From Nocardia blacklockiae (GTDB taxonomy: Bacteria > Actinomycetota > Actinomycetes > Mycobacteriales > Mycobacteriaceae), in contig NZ_JADLRJ010000002.1 of NCBI RefSeq assembly GCF_015477355.1, positions 763,172 through 827,171 on the forward strand: a DNA stretch of 64,000 bases, read 5' to 3'. A program made the position numbers and the translations under genes. The notes below the pieces were generated by a model that did not search any database, was not told where the DNA came from, and saw nothing but the letters and a program-made list of their open reading frames with translations. Positions 26,017 to 34,213 of the stretch are shown piece after piece. How positions within the stretch are numbered: the stretch's first letter is position 1; each line of letters opens with the position of its first letter.

Positions 26017-28398
26017 ATGATCGACGACCGCGCCGGCGCACCGCCGGCGACTCCCGGCACCGCGCCACCTTCGGTGGTCGCGCTCGTGGACGCCACCTCG
26101 CCGACCGAACGCGAACTCATCGGCGGCTGGCTGGCCGAGGGCGGGGTCGAGGCGGAGTTCGGCATCGAGGCGCCGGTGACGCAGATCGACCTGGACGCGG
26201 TGGCGGTGGCGAATCGGCTGGTCGGGCGGCGCGACGATCCGCTGGTCGTCCCGGTGCGGGTGCTGTGGCTGCCGCCGGAGCGAGACGGCGTGCGCCGCAC
26301 CACCTTCGCCGATCTGGTCACCCTGTCCGATCCGCGCCGGCCGCACCGGCTGCTGCAGCGCCGCCTGGTCGCCAAGACCCCGGACCGGCACCTGGTGCTC
26401 ACCGGGCGGCCCGCGCGGCTCAGCGAATTGCGCGCCAACAACGCGGCCGTCGCCGACAGCGCCGAGCCGTTCGCCCGCGCCGTGGTGCGGGCCGGCATCG
26501 TGGCGCTGGAGCGCGCCGAACGCGCCGTGATCGGCGACCGGTACAAGGTGCCGCGGCTGGTCGCGGAGGAGATCCTCGATTCCCCCGAGTTCCTGCGCCG
26601 CCTGGACGCCATCGCCACGCACACCGACACCCCCGCGCGCGAGGTGTACCGGCGCGCGGAGAAGGCGCTGAAGGAACTGGTGGCGGCGCAGAGTCGGTTG
26701 GTCTCCGACCTTTTCACGCAGGCCATGCGGCCGGTGCACGCCTCCACCTGGAAGGTCGACTGCGACCCGAAGGGGCTGTCCGAGCTGCGCCGGCTCAACC
26801 GCCGCTATCCGCTGGTGTTCCTGCCCTCGCACCGCTCCTACGTGGACGCCTTCGTGCTCGGTGATGCGCTGGCCCGCAACGACTTCCCGCCCAACCACGT
26901 GATCGGCGGCGCGAATCTGCGGTTCTGGCCGATCGGTCCGATCGCGCGCCGCACCGGCACCGTCTTCATCCGTCGCAGCTTCGGCGACGACGAGGTGTAC
27001 AAGGCGGTGGTCGAGGAGTACTTCGCCTACCTGCTGACCAAGCGGTTCAACCTGGAGTGGTACTTCGAGGGCGGCCGCACCCGCACCGGCAAGCTGCGCC
27101 CGCCGCGCTACGGCCTGCTGAATTACCTTGCCGCGGCGATCCGTTCGCGCCGCGTCGACGACGTGATGCTGGTGCCGGTGTCGATCACCTACGAGCGGCT
27201 CAACGAACTCGGCGCGATCGCCACCGAACAGGCCGGGGGCGCCAAGAAACCGGAGGGCCTGACCTGGCTCGCCCGCTACGTCCGCAGCCAGCAGCACTCG
27301 GCCGGGCACGTGTACCTGCGCTTCGGGGATCCGCTGTCGGCGCGGGAACGTCTTGCGGCACACGGCGACCCGCTGGCCCCCGATCCCGGACCCGGCGGGC
27401 CGCACGACGACGACGCGCGCGATCTGGAGCGGAAGGCCGTGCAGCGGTTGGCCTTCGAGGTCGCGGTCGGCATCAACGCGGTCACGCCGATCACCGTCAA
27501 CGCGCTGGTCACCCTCGCCCTGCTGGGCGTGCACGAACGCGCGCTCACGCTCGGCGAAGTGCGCCGGGTGCTGGCGCCGGTGCGCGACTACATCCAGCGG
27601 CGCGGCCTGCCCAGCGGCGAACTCGACTCGCTCGACGACGATCACGCGCTGGCCGTGGTGCTCGAGCAGCTGTCGCTGGCCCGGGTGGTGACGGTGTACC
27701 GCGGCGGGCTGGAACCGGTGTACTCGATCGAGGCGGGGGCGCATCTCGAGGCGGCCTTCTACCGCAACAACGCGGTGCACTGGTTCGTCAATCGCGCCAT
27801 TCTCGAGCTGTCGATCCTGGCCGCGGTGGAGGCGCCCGAGGGCGAGCAGCTGCAGGTGGGCTGGGACACCGCCTTCCGCCTGCGCGATCTGCTGAAGTTC
27901 GAGTTCTTCTTCCCCGAGCGCGCGGAGTTCGCGGCGCAGATGACCGCCGAGATGGAACTGGTCGACGAGGACTGGCACGGCCGCACCGCCGACGGCACCG
28001 TCGGCTCGGACATCCTCGCCGAACTCACCGAATCCGGTTTCGTGATGGCGCACCGCGTGCTGCGCTCGTTCCTGGACGCCCAGCTGGTGGTCGCCGACCG
28101 GCTGGCCGCCCGCGACGGCGCACCGGCCCCGGAACGCAAGCAGTTCATCGACGAGTGCCTGGCCGTCGGCAAGCAGATGCTCCTGCAGCAGCGCCTGCAC
28201 AGCCCCGAGTCGGTCTCGACCGAATTGTTCACCAGCGCACTGAAACTCGCCGACAACTACGACCTGCTCACGGTATCCACCACCCCCGACGACCTCCGCG
28301 CCCGCCGCCACGCCTTCGCCGCCGAACTCCACCTCATCGGCACCCGCATCGCCCACGCGGCAGCCCTGGACCCGTCGAACCGCCTGGAGGCCCTATGA
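26017..28398 (+). CDS. plsB: Glycerol-3-phosphate 1-O-acyltransferase
   Basis: 793 residues from ATG 26017, the length of mycobacterial PlsB2. Acyltransferase block I LPSHRSYVDAFVL (H-x4-D), block II GPIARRTGTVFIRRSF, block III YFEGGRTRTGKLRPPRYGLL, block IV VPVSITYERL. A large C-terminal domain follows. It transfers an acyl group to sn-1 of glycerol-3-phosphate, the first step of phospholipid and triacylglycerol synthesis, on the inner membrane face. Followed with overlapping codons by a small ORF and the plsC-like gene. Confidence 0.92.
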   Translation: MIDDRAGAPPATPGTAPPSVVALVDATSPTERELIGGWLAEGGVEAEFGIEAPVTQIDLDAVAVANRLVGRRDDPLVVPVRVLWLPPERDGVRRTTFADLVTLSDPRRPHRLLQRRLVAKTPDRHLVLTGRPARLSELRANNAAVADSAEPFARAVVRAGIVALERAERAVIGDRYKVPRLVAEEILDSPEFLRRLDAIATHTDTPAREVYRRAEKALKELVAAQSRLVSDLFTQAMRPVHASTWKVDCDPKGLSELRRLNRRYPLVFLPSHRSYVDAFVLGDALARNDFPPNHVIGGANLRFWPIGPIARRTGTVFIRRSFGDDEVYKAVVEEYFAYLLTKRFNLEWYFEGGRTRTGKLRPPRYGLLNYLAAAIRSRRVDDVMLVPVSITYERLNELGAIATEQAGGAKKPEGLTWLARYVRSQQHSAGHVYLRFGDPLSARERLAAHGDPLAPDPGPGGPHDDDARDLERKAVQRLAFEVAVGINAVTPITVNALVTLALLGVHERALTLGEVRRVLAPVRDYIQRRGLPSGELDSLDDDHALAVVLEQLSLARVVTVYRGGLEPVYSIEAGAHLEAAFYRNNAVHWFVNRAILELSILAAVEAPEGEQLQVGWDTAFRLRDLLKFEFFFPERAEFAAQMTAEMELVDEDWHGRTADGTVGSDILAELTESGFVMAHRVLRSFLDAQLVVADRLAARDGAPAPERKQFIDECLAVGKQMLLQQRLHSPESVSTELFTSALKLADNYDLLTVSTTPDDLRARRHAFAAELHLIGTRIAHAAALDPSNRLEAL

Positions 28399-28523
28399 GC
28401 CCGCGCGAATCCCCCACCGTGCCACGGGTGTACGGCGGAATGGTGATGCTCGACGGAGTGCTGCGGCATGGTGCGGGGGCGGAGGATGGCGGGGTGGCAA
28501 CGCAGGGTGAGGTGAAGGTGTGA
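28395..28523 (+). CDS. Putative 42-residue coupled ORF between plsB and plsC-like gene
   Basis: ATG 28395 overlaps the plsB stop (ATGA) and its TGA (28521-28523) overlaps the GTG of the next gene, so the three frames form a translational chain. The product (MSPRESPTVPRVYGGMVML, then a Gly-rich tail ending GEVKV) has no recognisable domain. It may only carry ribosomes from plsB to the downstream gene. Confidence 0.35.
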   Translation: MSPRESPTVPRVYGGMVMLDGVLRHGAGAEDGGVATQGEVKV

Positions 28524-29980
28524 ACGGGAAGTCGCTCGAGGAGGCGGTGGCGGCGGTCGGGGCGGGGCCGCAGGGGCCGCGGGTGGCGGCCGTGTTCGAC
28601 TTCGGGGGGACCGTGGTGCACGGGTTCACGCCGCCGTCGCCGGTGCGGAGGTTGGTGCGCCGGCGCGATCCACAGCACGTGCTGGCTGCCTCACTGCTCA
28701 GCAGCATTCGCGGCGCGCGGGCCGAGGGCGAGTACGAGCGGTTCCTGCAACGCGTGATGCACCTGTGGGCCGGGCACACCGAGGACGAACTCGAGGCACT
28801 CGGTGAGCGGCTGTTCCAGCGCACGATCTACGGACATCTCTACCCGGAGGCCTGGCGGCTGGTGCGCGCGCACGAGGCCGCCGGTCACACCCTCGTGCTG
28901 GCGAGCTGCCTGACCCGCTTCCAGGTCCGCCCCGCCGCGACCGAACTCGGCATCGAGCACGTGCTCTGCACGACCATGGCCGCCCAGGACGGTGTGCTCA
29001 CCGGCTATGTGGCCGACAAGCCGCTGTGGCGCAGCGGCAAGGCCGACACGGTCCGCCGCTTCGCCGCCGCGCACGAGCTGAACCTGGCCGACAGCTACGC
29101 CTACGCCGATGCCGCCACCGACCTGCCGCTGCTGGAACTGGTAGGCCGCCCGCACGCGGTGAATCCCGATCCCCGCCTGGCCTTGGAAGCGGGCGAGCGC
29201 GACTGGCCGACCCTCACCTTCCGCCCCCGGGAGAACGCCCCGGCGGCCGACATCGCCCGCACCGCAGCCGGTTTCGCGAGCCTGCTCGGCGGCGCGGCGC
29301 TGGGCGTGGCGGTCAAGTCGCCGACCCGGCAGCGCCGGGCGATGGCCGACGCCATGATCAGCTACGCCGCCGACGCCACGCTGCGCGCGACCGGCGTGCG
29401 GGTGCGCGTCACCGGCGCCGAGCACGCCCGCACCGCCCGCCCGGCGGTCTTCGTGTTCAACCATCAGAGCCAGTTCGACATGGTGGTGCTGGCGGAGGTG
29501 CTGCGTTCGGGATTCACCGGCATCGTCAAGCAGGAGGTCACCCGCAATCCGGTCTTCGGGCCGCTGATGCGTTTCGCCGGAGCCACTTTCATCGATCGCT
29601 CCGACAGCGCGGGGACGCGGGCGGCGCTGGCGCCGGTGGTGCGGACGCTGCGCGAGGGCCTATCGATCGTCGTCGCGCCGGAGGGGACCCGGTCGCTCAC
29701 GCCGCGGGTCGGTCCGTTCAAGAAGGGCGCGTTCCACATCGCGAGGCAGGCCGGGGTGCCGGTGGTGCCGCTGGTGATCCGCAATGCGGGCGAGATCGCC
29801 TGGCGCAATTCGGCGATCGTGCACAAGGGTGTGGTGGACGTGGCGGTGCTGCCGCCGATCGACGTCGGCGCGTGGGATCCGCGCGCGCTGGACGCCGAGG
29901 TCGAGCGGGTCCGTCAGCTGTTCGTCGACACGCTGCTCGATTGGCCCGCGCCGGAGCGGAATTCGACGGCCGTGCGCTAG
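28520..29980 (+). CDS. plsC: HAD-IB-like domain fused to 1-acylglycerol-3-phosphate acyltransferase
   Basis: 486 residues. Residues 20-225 form a HAD-IB domain: motif I is DFGGT (D27, but Gly at 29 where HAD phosphatases have Asp), motif II SCLTR, motif III lysine in RSGKAD, motif IV DAATD. Residues 285-480 are PlsC: NHQSQFD, FIDRSDSAGTR, APEGTRSLT, GVPVVPLVIRN. It makes phosphatidate from lysophosphatidate. The fusion is known in mycobacteria (Rv2483c type). The altered motif I suggests a weak or inactive phosphatase. Its stop overlaps that of the convergent ppm1 gene by CTAG. Confidence 0.88.
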   Translation: MNGKSLEEAVAAVGAGPQGPRVAAVFDFGGTVVHGFTPPSPVRRLVRRRDPQHVLAASLLSSIRGARAEGEYERFLQRVMHLWAGHTEDELEALGERLFQRTIYGHLYPEAWRLVRAHEAAGHTLVLASCLTRFQVRPAATELGIEHVLCTTMAAQDGVLTGYVADKPLWRSGKADTVRRFAAAHELNLADSYAYADAATDLPLLELVGRPHAVNPDPRLALEAGERDWPTLTFRPRENAPAADIARTAAGFASLLGGAALGVAVKSPTRQRRAMADAMISYAADATLRATGVRVRVTGAEHARTARPAVFVFNHQSQFDMVVLAEVLRSGFTGIVKQEVTRNPVFGPLMRFAGATFIDRSDSAGTRAALAPVVRTLREGLSIVVAPEGTRSLTPRVGPFKKGAFHIARQAGVPVVPLVIRNAGEIAWRNSAIVHKGVVDVAVLPPIDVGAWDPRALDAEVERVRQLFVDTLLDWPAPERNSTAVR

Positions 29981-30696
29981 ACCTGGCGGCCGAACAGCAG
30001 CTTCCACGGCATGAGCGCCGATTCCAGCTGCACCTTGAGGCTCATCTTGGAGGCGCCCTTGGTGCGCTCCTCGAACCGGATCGGCACCTCCGCGATGGCG
30101 ATGCCCTGTTTGACCGTGCGGTAGTTCATCTCGACCTGGAAGGAGTAGCCGTTGCTGCGGATCGAGGCGACGTCGATGGCGCGCAGGGTGTCGGCCTTCC
30201 AGGCCTTGAAGCCGGCGGTGGCGTCCTTGACGCCCAGGCGCAGGATCGCGTTGACGTAGAAGTTGGCCCACGCCGAGAGCGCCTTGCGGTACCACTTCCA
30301 TTCGGCCGCGGTGGAGCCGCCGTCGACGTAGCGGGAGCCGAGCACCACGCCCGCGTCCGTGCCGCTCAGCTTGTCCAGCATGGCCGGAATCACCTCGGCC
30401 GGGTGCGAGAGGTCGGCGTCCATCTGGATGACGATGTCGGCGCCCTCGTCGAGCGCCTTGGTGATGCCCGCGATGTAGGCGCGGCCGAGCCCGTCCTTCT
30501 CGGTGCGGTGCAGCACGCTCACCACGGCGGGCAGTTCGGCGGCCAGCTTGTCGGCGACCTCGCCGGTGCCGTCCGGCGAGTTGTCGTCGACGACCAGGAT
30601 GTGCAGGTCGGCGACCGGTAGTGCGGTCAGCCGCTCCACCGCCACCGGCAGGTTCTCCCGCTCGTTGTAGGTCGGCACCACCACGGTCACCTTCAC
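29977..30696 (-). CDS. ppm1: Polyprenol monophosphomannose synthase
   Basis: 239 residues from GTG 30696 with GGAGGG upstream. GT2 fold: VVVPTYNERENLP, VVDDNSPDGTG, MDADLSHPAEV (DAD metal site), GSRYVDGGS, DATAGFKAWK, PIRFEERTKGASKM. It transfers mannose from GDP-mannose to polyprenyl phosphate for lipomannan/lipoarabinomannan and protein mannosylation. It is a stand-alone catalytic domain; in M. tuberculosis it is fused to an apolipoprotein N-acyltransferase, absent here. Longer starts read through the promoter. Confidence 0.92.
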   Translation of the reverse strand: MKVTVVVPTYNERENLPVAVERLTALPVADLHILVVDDNSPDGTGEVADKLAAELPAVVSVLHRTEKDGLGRAYIAGITKALDEGADIVIQMDADLSHPAEVIPAMLDKLSGTDAGVVLGSRYVDGGSTAAEWKWYRKALSAWANFYVNAILRLGVKDATAGFKAWKADTLRAIDVASIRSNGYSFQVEMNYRTVKQGIAIAEVPIRFEERTKGASKMSLKVQLESALMPWKLLFGRQV

Positions 30697-30826
30697 AAGT
30701 CGCCCTCCGCTCGATTCGACTCGGCTGCACACCCGCGCGAGGGTGCGGGCACGATTCTGCTCATGGAACCGTAGCCCAACAACCTGAGCCGGTACGAGTT
30801 AGCTCTGCGGAAACGAGACCCCCGCC

Positions 30827-31003
30827 TCAGTCCTCGTCGCCGGCGTCCGCCCGAGCATTGCGTTCCCGCGCGATGTCCAGCGCGCGCTCGGCGGTCGCCC
30901 GATCCGGATAGGGCCCCATCCGATCGGCGAACCAACACCGTTTCCCCTGCTCGGCGCGATGGTGCTTGAGGCAGTAGTACCAGGCATCGTCGGATTCACC
31001 CAT
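30827..31003 (-). CDS. Small conserved actinobacterial protein (WYYC/DRxGPY type)
   Basis: 58 residues: DDAWYYCLKHHRAEQGKRCW, then ADRMGPYPDRATAERALDIA. The pattern WYYCL-x-HH...C...DR-GPY...A-AL is shared by small proteins found in most actinobacteria beside ppm1. Two cysteines and two histidines could bind a metal, but this is untested. ATG start at 31003. Confidence 0.78.
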   Translation of the reverse strand: MGESDDAWYYCLKHHRAEQGKRCWFADRMGPYPDRATAERALDIARERNARADAGDED

Positions 31004-31709
31004 AACCCCAGCATCCCACCCACCCCGCCGACCCCGCCCCCGAACACGCACACACCACCCCATCCCAGCTCATCCCCCACCCCCAGGGTTGCTGCCACCG
31101 ATCCTCCCGCCCCCAGCAAACCCACCCCGAAACAATCACTGCCAGAACCGGTTACGCCCCCGCAGCCACCCCAGCAACCCACACACCGACATGACAATGT
31201 GCCCGGTCCCACCCCGTTAGCTGACTTGATCATCGATCAAGCCAGCAACATTCCCCCACGATCTTCACCCCCACCCGAAGCCCCCCAACCAACCAATCCA
31301 AACGATTCAACACCCCCGATATAGAAATTCGATCACCCGACCACTAACCCATTACCCCCGCAAAGAGATACCCCCTCTCCCACACACCATCTCCGCCCCC
31401 AACCCCAACCGCTCGACACCGAAATAACACTCGGCCCACCGATATCCCGCCCCCAAAGCCCGACGATGCCTCACCCCGAACCTCCGAACCGAGCACTCGC
31501 CCCGCCCAACCACACCCGATAGATTCCAACCCCCAGCGAGCGGAGCGCAGCACAACCCCACCGAAAGCCTTACCTCACAAATGCAAGAACACTTCCAGAA
31601 CGCAAAGCAAGTGAGGCAAACCCCGAGAACCAAACCCCCCGAGAAGTCTCTGCCCCAACCCCCATACACCACACAGCCTTTAGGCCCAGCCCCACACCTC
31701 AAAGGGGGT
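31004..31709. other. Gene-poor, C-rich intergenic tract
   Basis: About 700 bp with strong strand asymmetry: the plus strand is full of CCCC and CACC runs and poor in G. No gene, tRNA or convincing ribosome site was seen on either strand. The open frames in both directions have proline or glycine low-complexity products and no motif. A similar tract lies at 63441-63900. Confidence 0.6.
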
Positions 31710-31757
31710 CCGGGGGCGAAGCCCTCCGGGCTGGGGGTGTGGGGGCGCGGCCCCCAC
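31710..31757. repeat. Pair of GC-only hairpins (REP-like element)
   Basis: CCGGGGGCGAAGCCCTCCGG (31710-31729) and GTGGGGGCGCGGCCCCCAC (31739-31757) are back-to-back stem-loops. The preceding AAAGGGGGTCCGGGGGC style matches palindromic intergenic elements that I recall recurring in Nocardia and related genomes. Confidence 0.55.
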
Positions 31758-31779
31758 AAATCACCCTCGAAAATGGCGA

Positions 31780-31806
31780 AGGCCCTCCCTGAGCAAGGGA
31801 GGGCCT
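31780..31806 (-). terminator. Terminator of the tRNA-Glu-Asp-Phe operon
   Basis: AGGCCCTCCCT (31780-31790) pairs with 31796-31806 around GAGCA. It is immediately downstream of tRNA-Phe on the minus strand and is followed there by TCGCCATTTTCG, giving a T-run. Confidence 0.8.
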
Positions 31807-31813
31807 GAGAGGG

Positions 31814-31887
31814 TGGCCAAGGCCGGGATCGAACCGGCGACCTTCCGCTTTTCAGGCGGACGCTCGTACCAACTGAGCTACCTGGCC
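31814..31887 (-). tRNA. tRNA-Phe (GAA)
   Basis: 74 nt cloverleaf. Acceptor GGCCAGG pairs with CTTGGCC (one G-U), anticodon loop CTGAAAA gives GAA, T-arm GGTTCGATCC, discriminator A. CCA is not encoded. Third gene of a Glu-Asp-Phe run. Confidence 0.95.
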
Positions 31888-31921
31888 GGGGCACCCGTAC
31901 CGAATGCCTTGACAAAGTGTG

Positions 31922-31995
31922 CGACCCTGACGGGACTCGAACCCGCGACCTCCGCCGTGACAGGGCGGCGCGCTAACCAACTGCGCCACAGGGCC
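31922..31995 (-). tRNA. tRNA-Asp (GTC)
   Basis: 74 nt. Acceptor GGCCCTG/CAGGGTC, anticodon loop CTGTCAC (GTC), T-arm GGGTTCGAGTCCC, discriminator G as expected for Asp. CCA is not fully encoded. Confidence 0.95.
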
Positions 31996-32024
31996 TTGCT
32001 CTGCTCCACACGGTGTTGCCACCG

Positions 32025-32097
32025 TACCCCCTACGGGATTCGAACCCGCGCTACCGCCTTGAAAGGGCGGCGTCCTAGGCCGCTAGACGAAGGGGGC
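32025..32097 (-). tRNA. tRNA-Glu (TTC)
   Basis: 73 nt. Acceptor GCCCCCT/AGGGGGT, anticodon loop CTTTCAA (TTC), T-arm GGGTTCGAATCCC, discriminator A. First gene of the Glu-Asp-Phe operon. Confidence 0.95.
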
Positions 32098-32188
32098 CCG
32101 CCGGATGTCTCCGGTCCGTTTTCCAACGGCTTCCGTTGGGAGCCCGCATAGCTTATGACAGCTCGCTCGCGAATCCCAAATCGGCTGG

Positions 32189-32854
32189 TCAGAGTCCCAG
32201 GTTGAGGTCTTCCAGCCGGGCGGACGCCCGCCAGCCGACCCGCCGGAACTCGTCGAGCCACTCGGGGGTGGCCATCGCCTCGATGATCACCTCGAGCGCC
32301 TCGGTGAATCGCGAGCGCAGATCGATGCCGCCGCCGAGCAGGTCGATGATGTAGCGCTGGCCGGCCAGCGCGGCGGCGAGGGTGCGGGTGAAGCGGTCCA
32401 CGTCCGAGTCCGGGCGCAGCTGCTTCTGGTCGACCGCGCGCACCGCGAGCAGCCGGGTGGCCCGGCCGAGGATGCGGCCGCCGCCCGCCTGCACGTCGCG
32501 ATAGAACTCGGGCTCGATGATCAGGCGGAACTCGGCCTGGATGATGATGTCGTTCTCGAGCCGCAGCGCGATCTCGTCGATCATCCCGTGCAGCACGTCC
32601 AGCGCGCCGAGATCCGTTCGGGTGAGCCACCTTTCGGTGGTGGCGCGGTAGCGCTCGACCGCGGAGTCCAATACCGCGCGCGCCAGATCCTCCTTGGAGT
32701 CGAAGTGGAAGTACATGGCGCCCTTGGTGGCGCGTGAACCTTCCAATATGCGGTTGAGCGATGCCGCGGCATAACCGCTCTTCCCGAATTCAACGGCGGC
32801 GGACCTGATGATCGCCGCACGTGTCCGGCGGGCCCGCTCTTGCTGCCGTGCCAT
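32189..32854 (-). CDS. TetR-family regulator, gamma-butyrolactone-receptor-like
   Basis: 221 residues from ATG 32854 with GGAGG upstream. The helix-turn-helix (10-55) reads RTRAAIIRSAAVEFGKSGY, then TKGAMYFHFDSKEDLARAVL, very close to ScbR/ArpA-type autoregulator receptors. The C-terminal ligand domain is about 150 residues. No butanolide synthase (AfsA) or pathway gene is nearby, so the ligand and targets are unknown. The AT-richer region upstream holds two copies of TTTTCAAA-ACTT (32931, 32965) that could be its own operator. Confidence 0.85.
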   Translation of the reverse strand: MARQQERARRTRAAIIRSAAVEFGKSGYAAASLNRILEGSRATKGAMYFHFDSKEDLARAVLDSAVERYRATTERWLTRTDLGALDVLHGMIDEIALRLENDIIIQAEFRLIIEPEFYRDVQAGGGRILGRATRLLAVRAVDQKQLRPDSDVDRFTRTLAAALAGQRYIIDLLGGGIDLRSRFTEALEVIIEAMATPEWLDEFRRVGWRASARLEDLNLGL

Positions 32855-33018
32855 GCTCGAAACGCCTCCGAAGCTACTTGCCGCCGGTGGACGCCCATTC
32901 GGAACAGTCCTCGACGCGAAGGTTATGAGATTTTCAAATACTTCAACTCGGGCTACTGCCCGGTTTTTCAAACTTTGGGTACGAAAAATGACGAGAAAAC
33001 CTGAAACGCACTGGCTGG

Positions 33019-33070
33019 TATAGTTCTCGACGCCCGGGTGCGCCGCAGGGGGTGCGCACCCGGGCGTTTT
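33019..33070 (+). promoter_or_regulatory. Extended -10 promoter immediately followed by an intrinsic terminator
   Basis: TGGTATAGT (TATAGT at 33019-33024) is a good extended -10. Seven bases later CGCCCGGGTGCGC (33031-33043) pairs exactly with 33054-33066, then TTTTCTTCGT. Any transcript from this promoter would be about 40 nt long. It is divergent from the TetR gene. Confidence 0.6.
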
Positions 33071-33204
33071 CTTCGTCTCGGATCTGCCTCCTGCGACGCG
33101 ATCTCCAGGGCACCGCGATCGGCCTGACCGGTCGCGACATCGTCGGGCACATCAACCATAGGCCGAATCCCGTCCCGCCGGGGCACTCCCGGTTCTTCCG
33201 GAAT

Positions 33205-33450
33205 TCACCAAGCGGTCACCGTACCCCGATACTCCGCCCACTGTAGGGCGTACCGGCAAGTCAGTTCGCCGAAACGCGTTTCTTCGGCACTGGCAAATAC
33301 ACCGCAACCGTTCGGGCGTTTGGTTCCTTTCGCGAATTCCGCCGCGCCCCAGCGCCGTTCAGCACCGACGACCGCCGACCCGGACGAACCGCCCGCGGGC
33401 GAACTCATCCACCCCCACTCCCGCCGCCCCCTCGGACGATCCGACGACAC
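33205..33450 (-). CDS. Possible small hypothetical protein
   Basis: 81 codons from GTG 33450, preceded by TGGAGGTGAGC. The C-terminal half (FASAEETRFGELTCRYALQ, then WAEYRGTVTAW) has balanced composition unlike a random GC-rich shadow, but third positions are less GC-biased than in neighbouring genes. No family recognised. The rest of 33070-33793 shows nothing else I can support. Confidence 0.3.
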   Translation of the reverse strand: MSSDRPRGRREWGWMSSPAGGSSGSAVVGAERRWGAAEFAKGTKRPNGCGVFASAEETRFGELTCRYALQWAEYRGTVTAW

Positions 33451-33793
33451 GCTCACCTCCACTACCAATTGCGTTGCCACGCACCACGATTGGTTGATGC
33501 TTCCATACTTCTGCTCTCAAACAAATTGGAAACCAAGGTGTTTGCCCGCCGCCGGAGCGCGGATGCCGGCCGCCGGACGGACAACCACCGTCCCGGGCGT
33601 ATCGTCCGGCCGCCCCGACATGTATCAGCCCGAGCGACATCGAATGGCGCGGCTCGGCGCGCCGCCACGGGCGCGTCGCAATCGGTCATCCGACCTGACC
33701 GACGCCGGATCACCAGCGCGGATATCCACCTCGAGCCGACGCCCGGATACCGGTTACCACTCGCGCGGCCCGCCCATTAGACTTGCGAGCCGC

Positions 33794-33869
33794 GCCCCTA
33801 TAGCTCAGTTGGTAGAGCTACGGACTTTTAATCCGCAGGTCCCAGGTTCGAGCCCTGGTGGGGGCACCA
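33794..33869 (+). tRNA. tRNA-Lys (TTT)
   Basis: 73 nt plus encoded CCA (33867-33869). Acceptor GCCCCTA/TGGGGGC, anticodon loop CTTTTAA (TTT), T-arm AGGTTCGAGCCCT, discriminator A. Confidence 0.95.
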
Positions 33870-34126
33870 CCCCGGCGGGCCGGAGCGGCAGCGCTCCGGC
33901 CCGTCGTCACTGCCTCGCCGCCACCGCGCCGGTACGGACGCAAACCGGCCGCCACCCTTGGGCCGACCCGCTTTTCGCGACCGGGCTAACATCTCGCTCT
34001 CGATAGCGATAGTCAGCAAGGCATGCCGCAGACGCCTACACTCGGAACCGTTGTACCCGCCCCGACGTCGTCATATGAGTTCCGTCACGGCCACTGTGAA
34101 GTCGCCCAGATGCGTTTCGTATCACA

Positions 34127-34145
34127 CCTACGGTGCCGTAAGGTA
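34127..34145. promoter_or_regulatory. Palindrome upstream of desA
   Basis: ACCTACGGTGCCGTAAGGT contains the inverted repeat TACGG-TG-CCGTA. It lies about 70 bp before the desaturase start, within a 347-bp noncoding stretch that otherwise shows nothing clear. A TetR-type lipid regulator such as MadR is a possible ligand-responsive binder, but this is only inferred from the target gene. Confidence 0.5.
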
Positions 34146-34213
34146 TGGGCCGCGGCGGGCAGGCCAAGGGGGACTGACGAGCAAGAGAGAACGACACACC
34201 GAAGGGTATGTAT

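Noticed and set aside
33320-34006. Plus-strand frame of 228 codons across tRNA-Lys
   Set aside because: It reads through a certain tRNA gene and has no ribosome site or recognisable domain.
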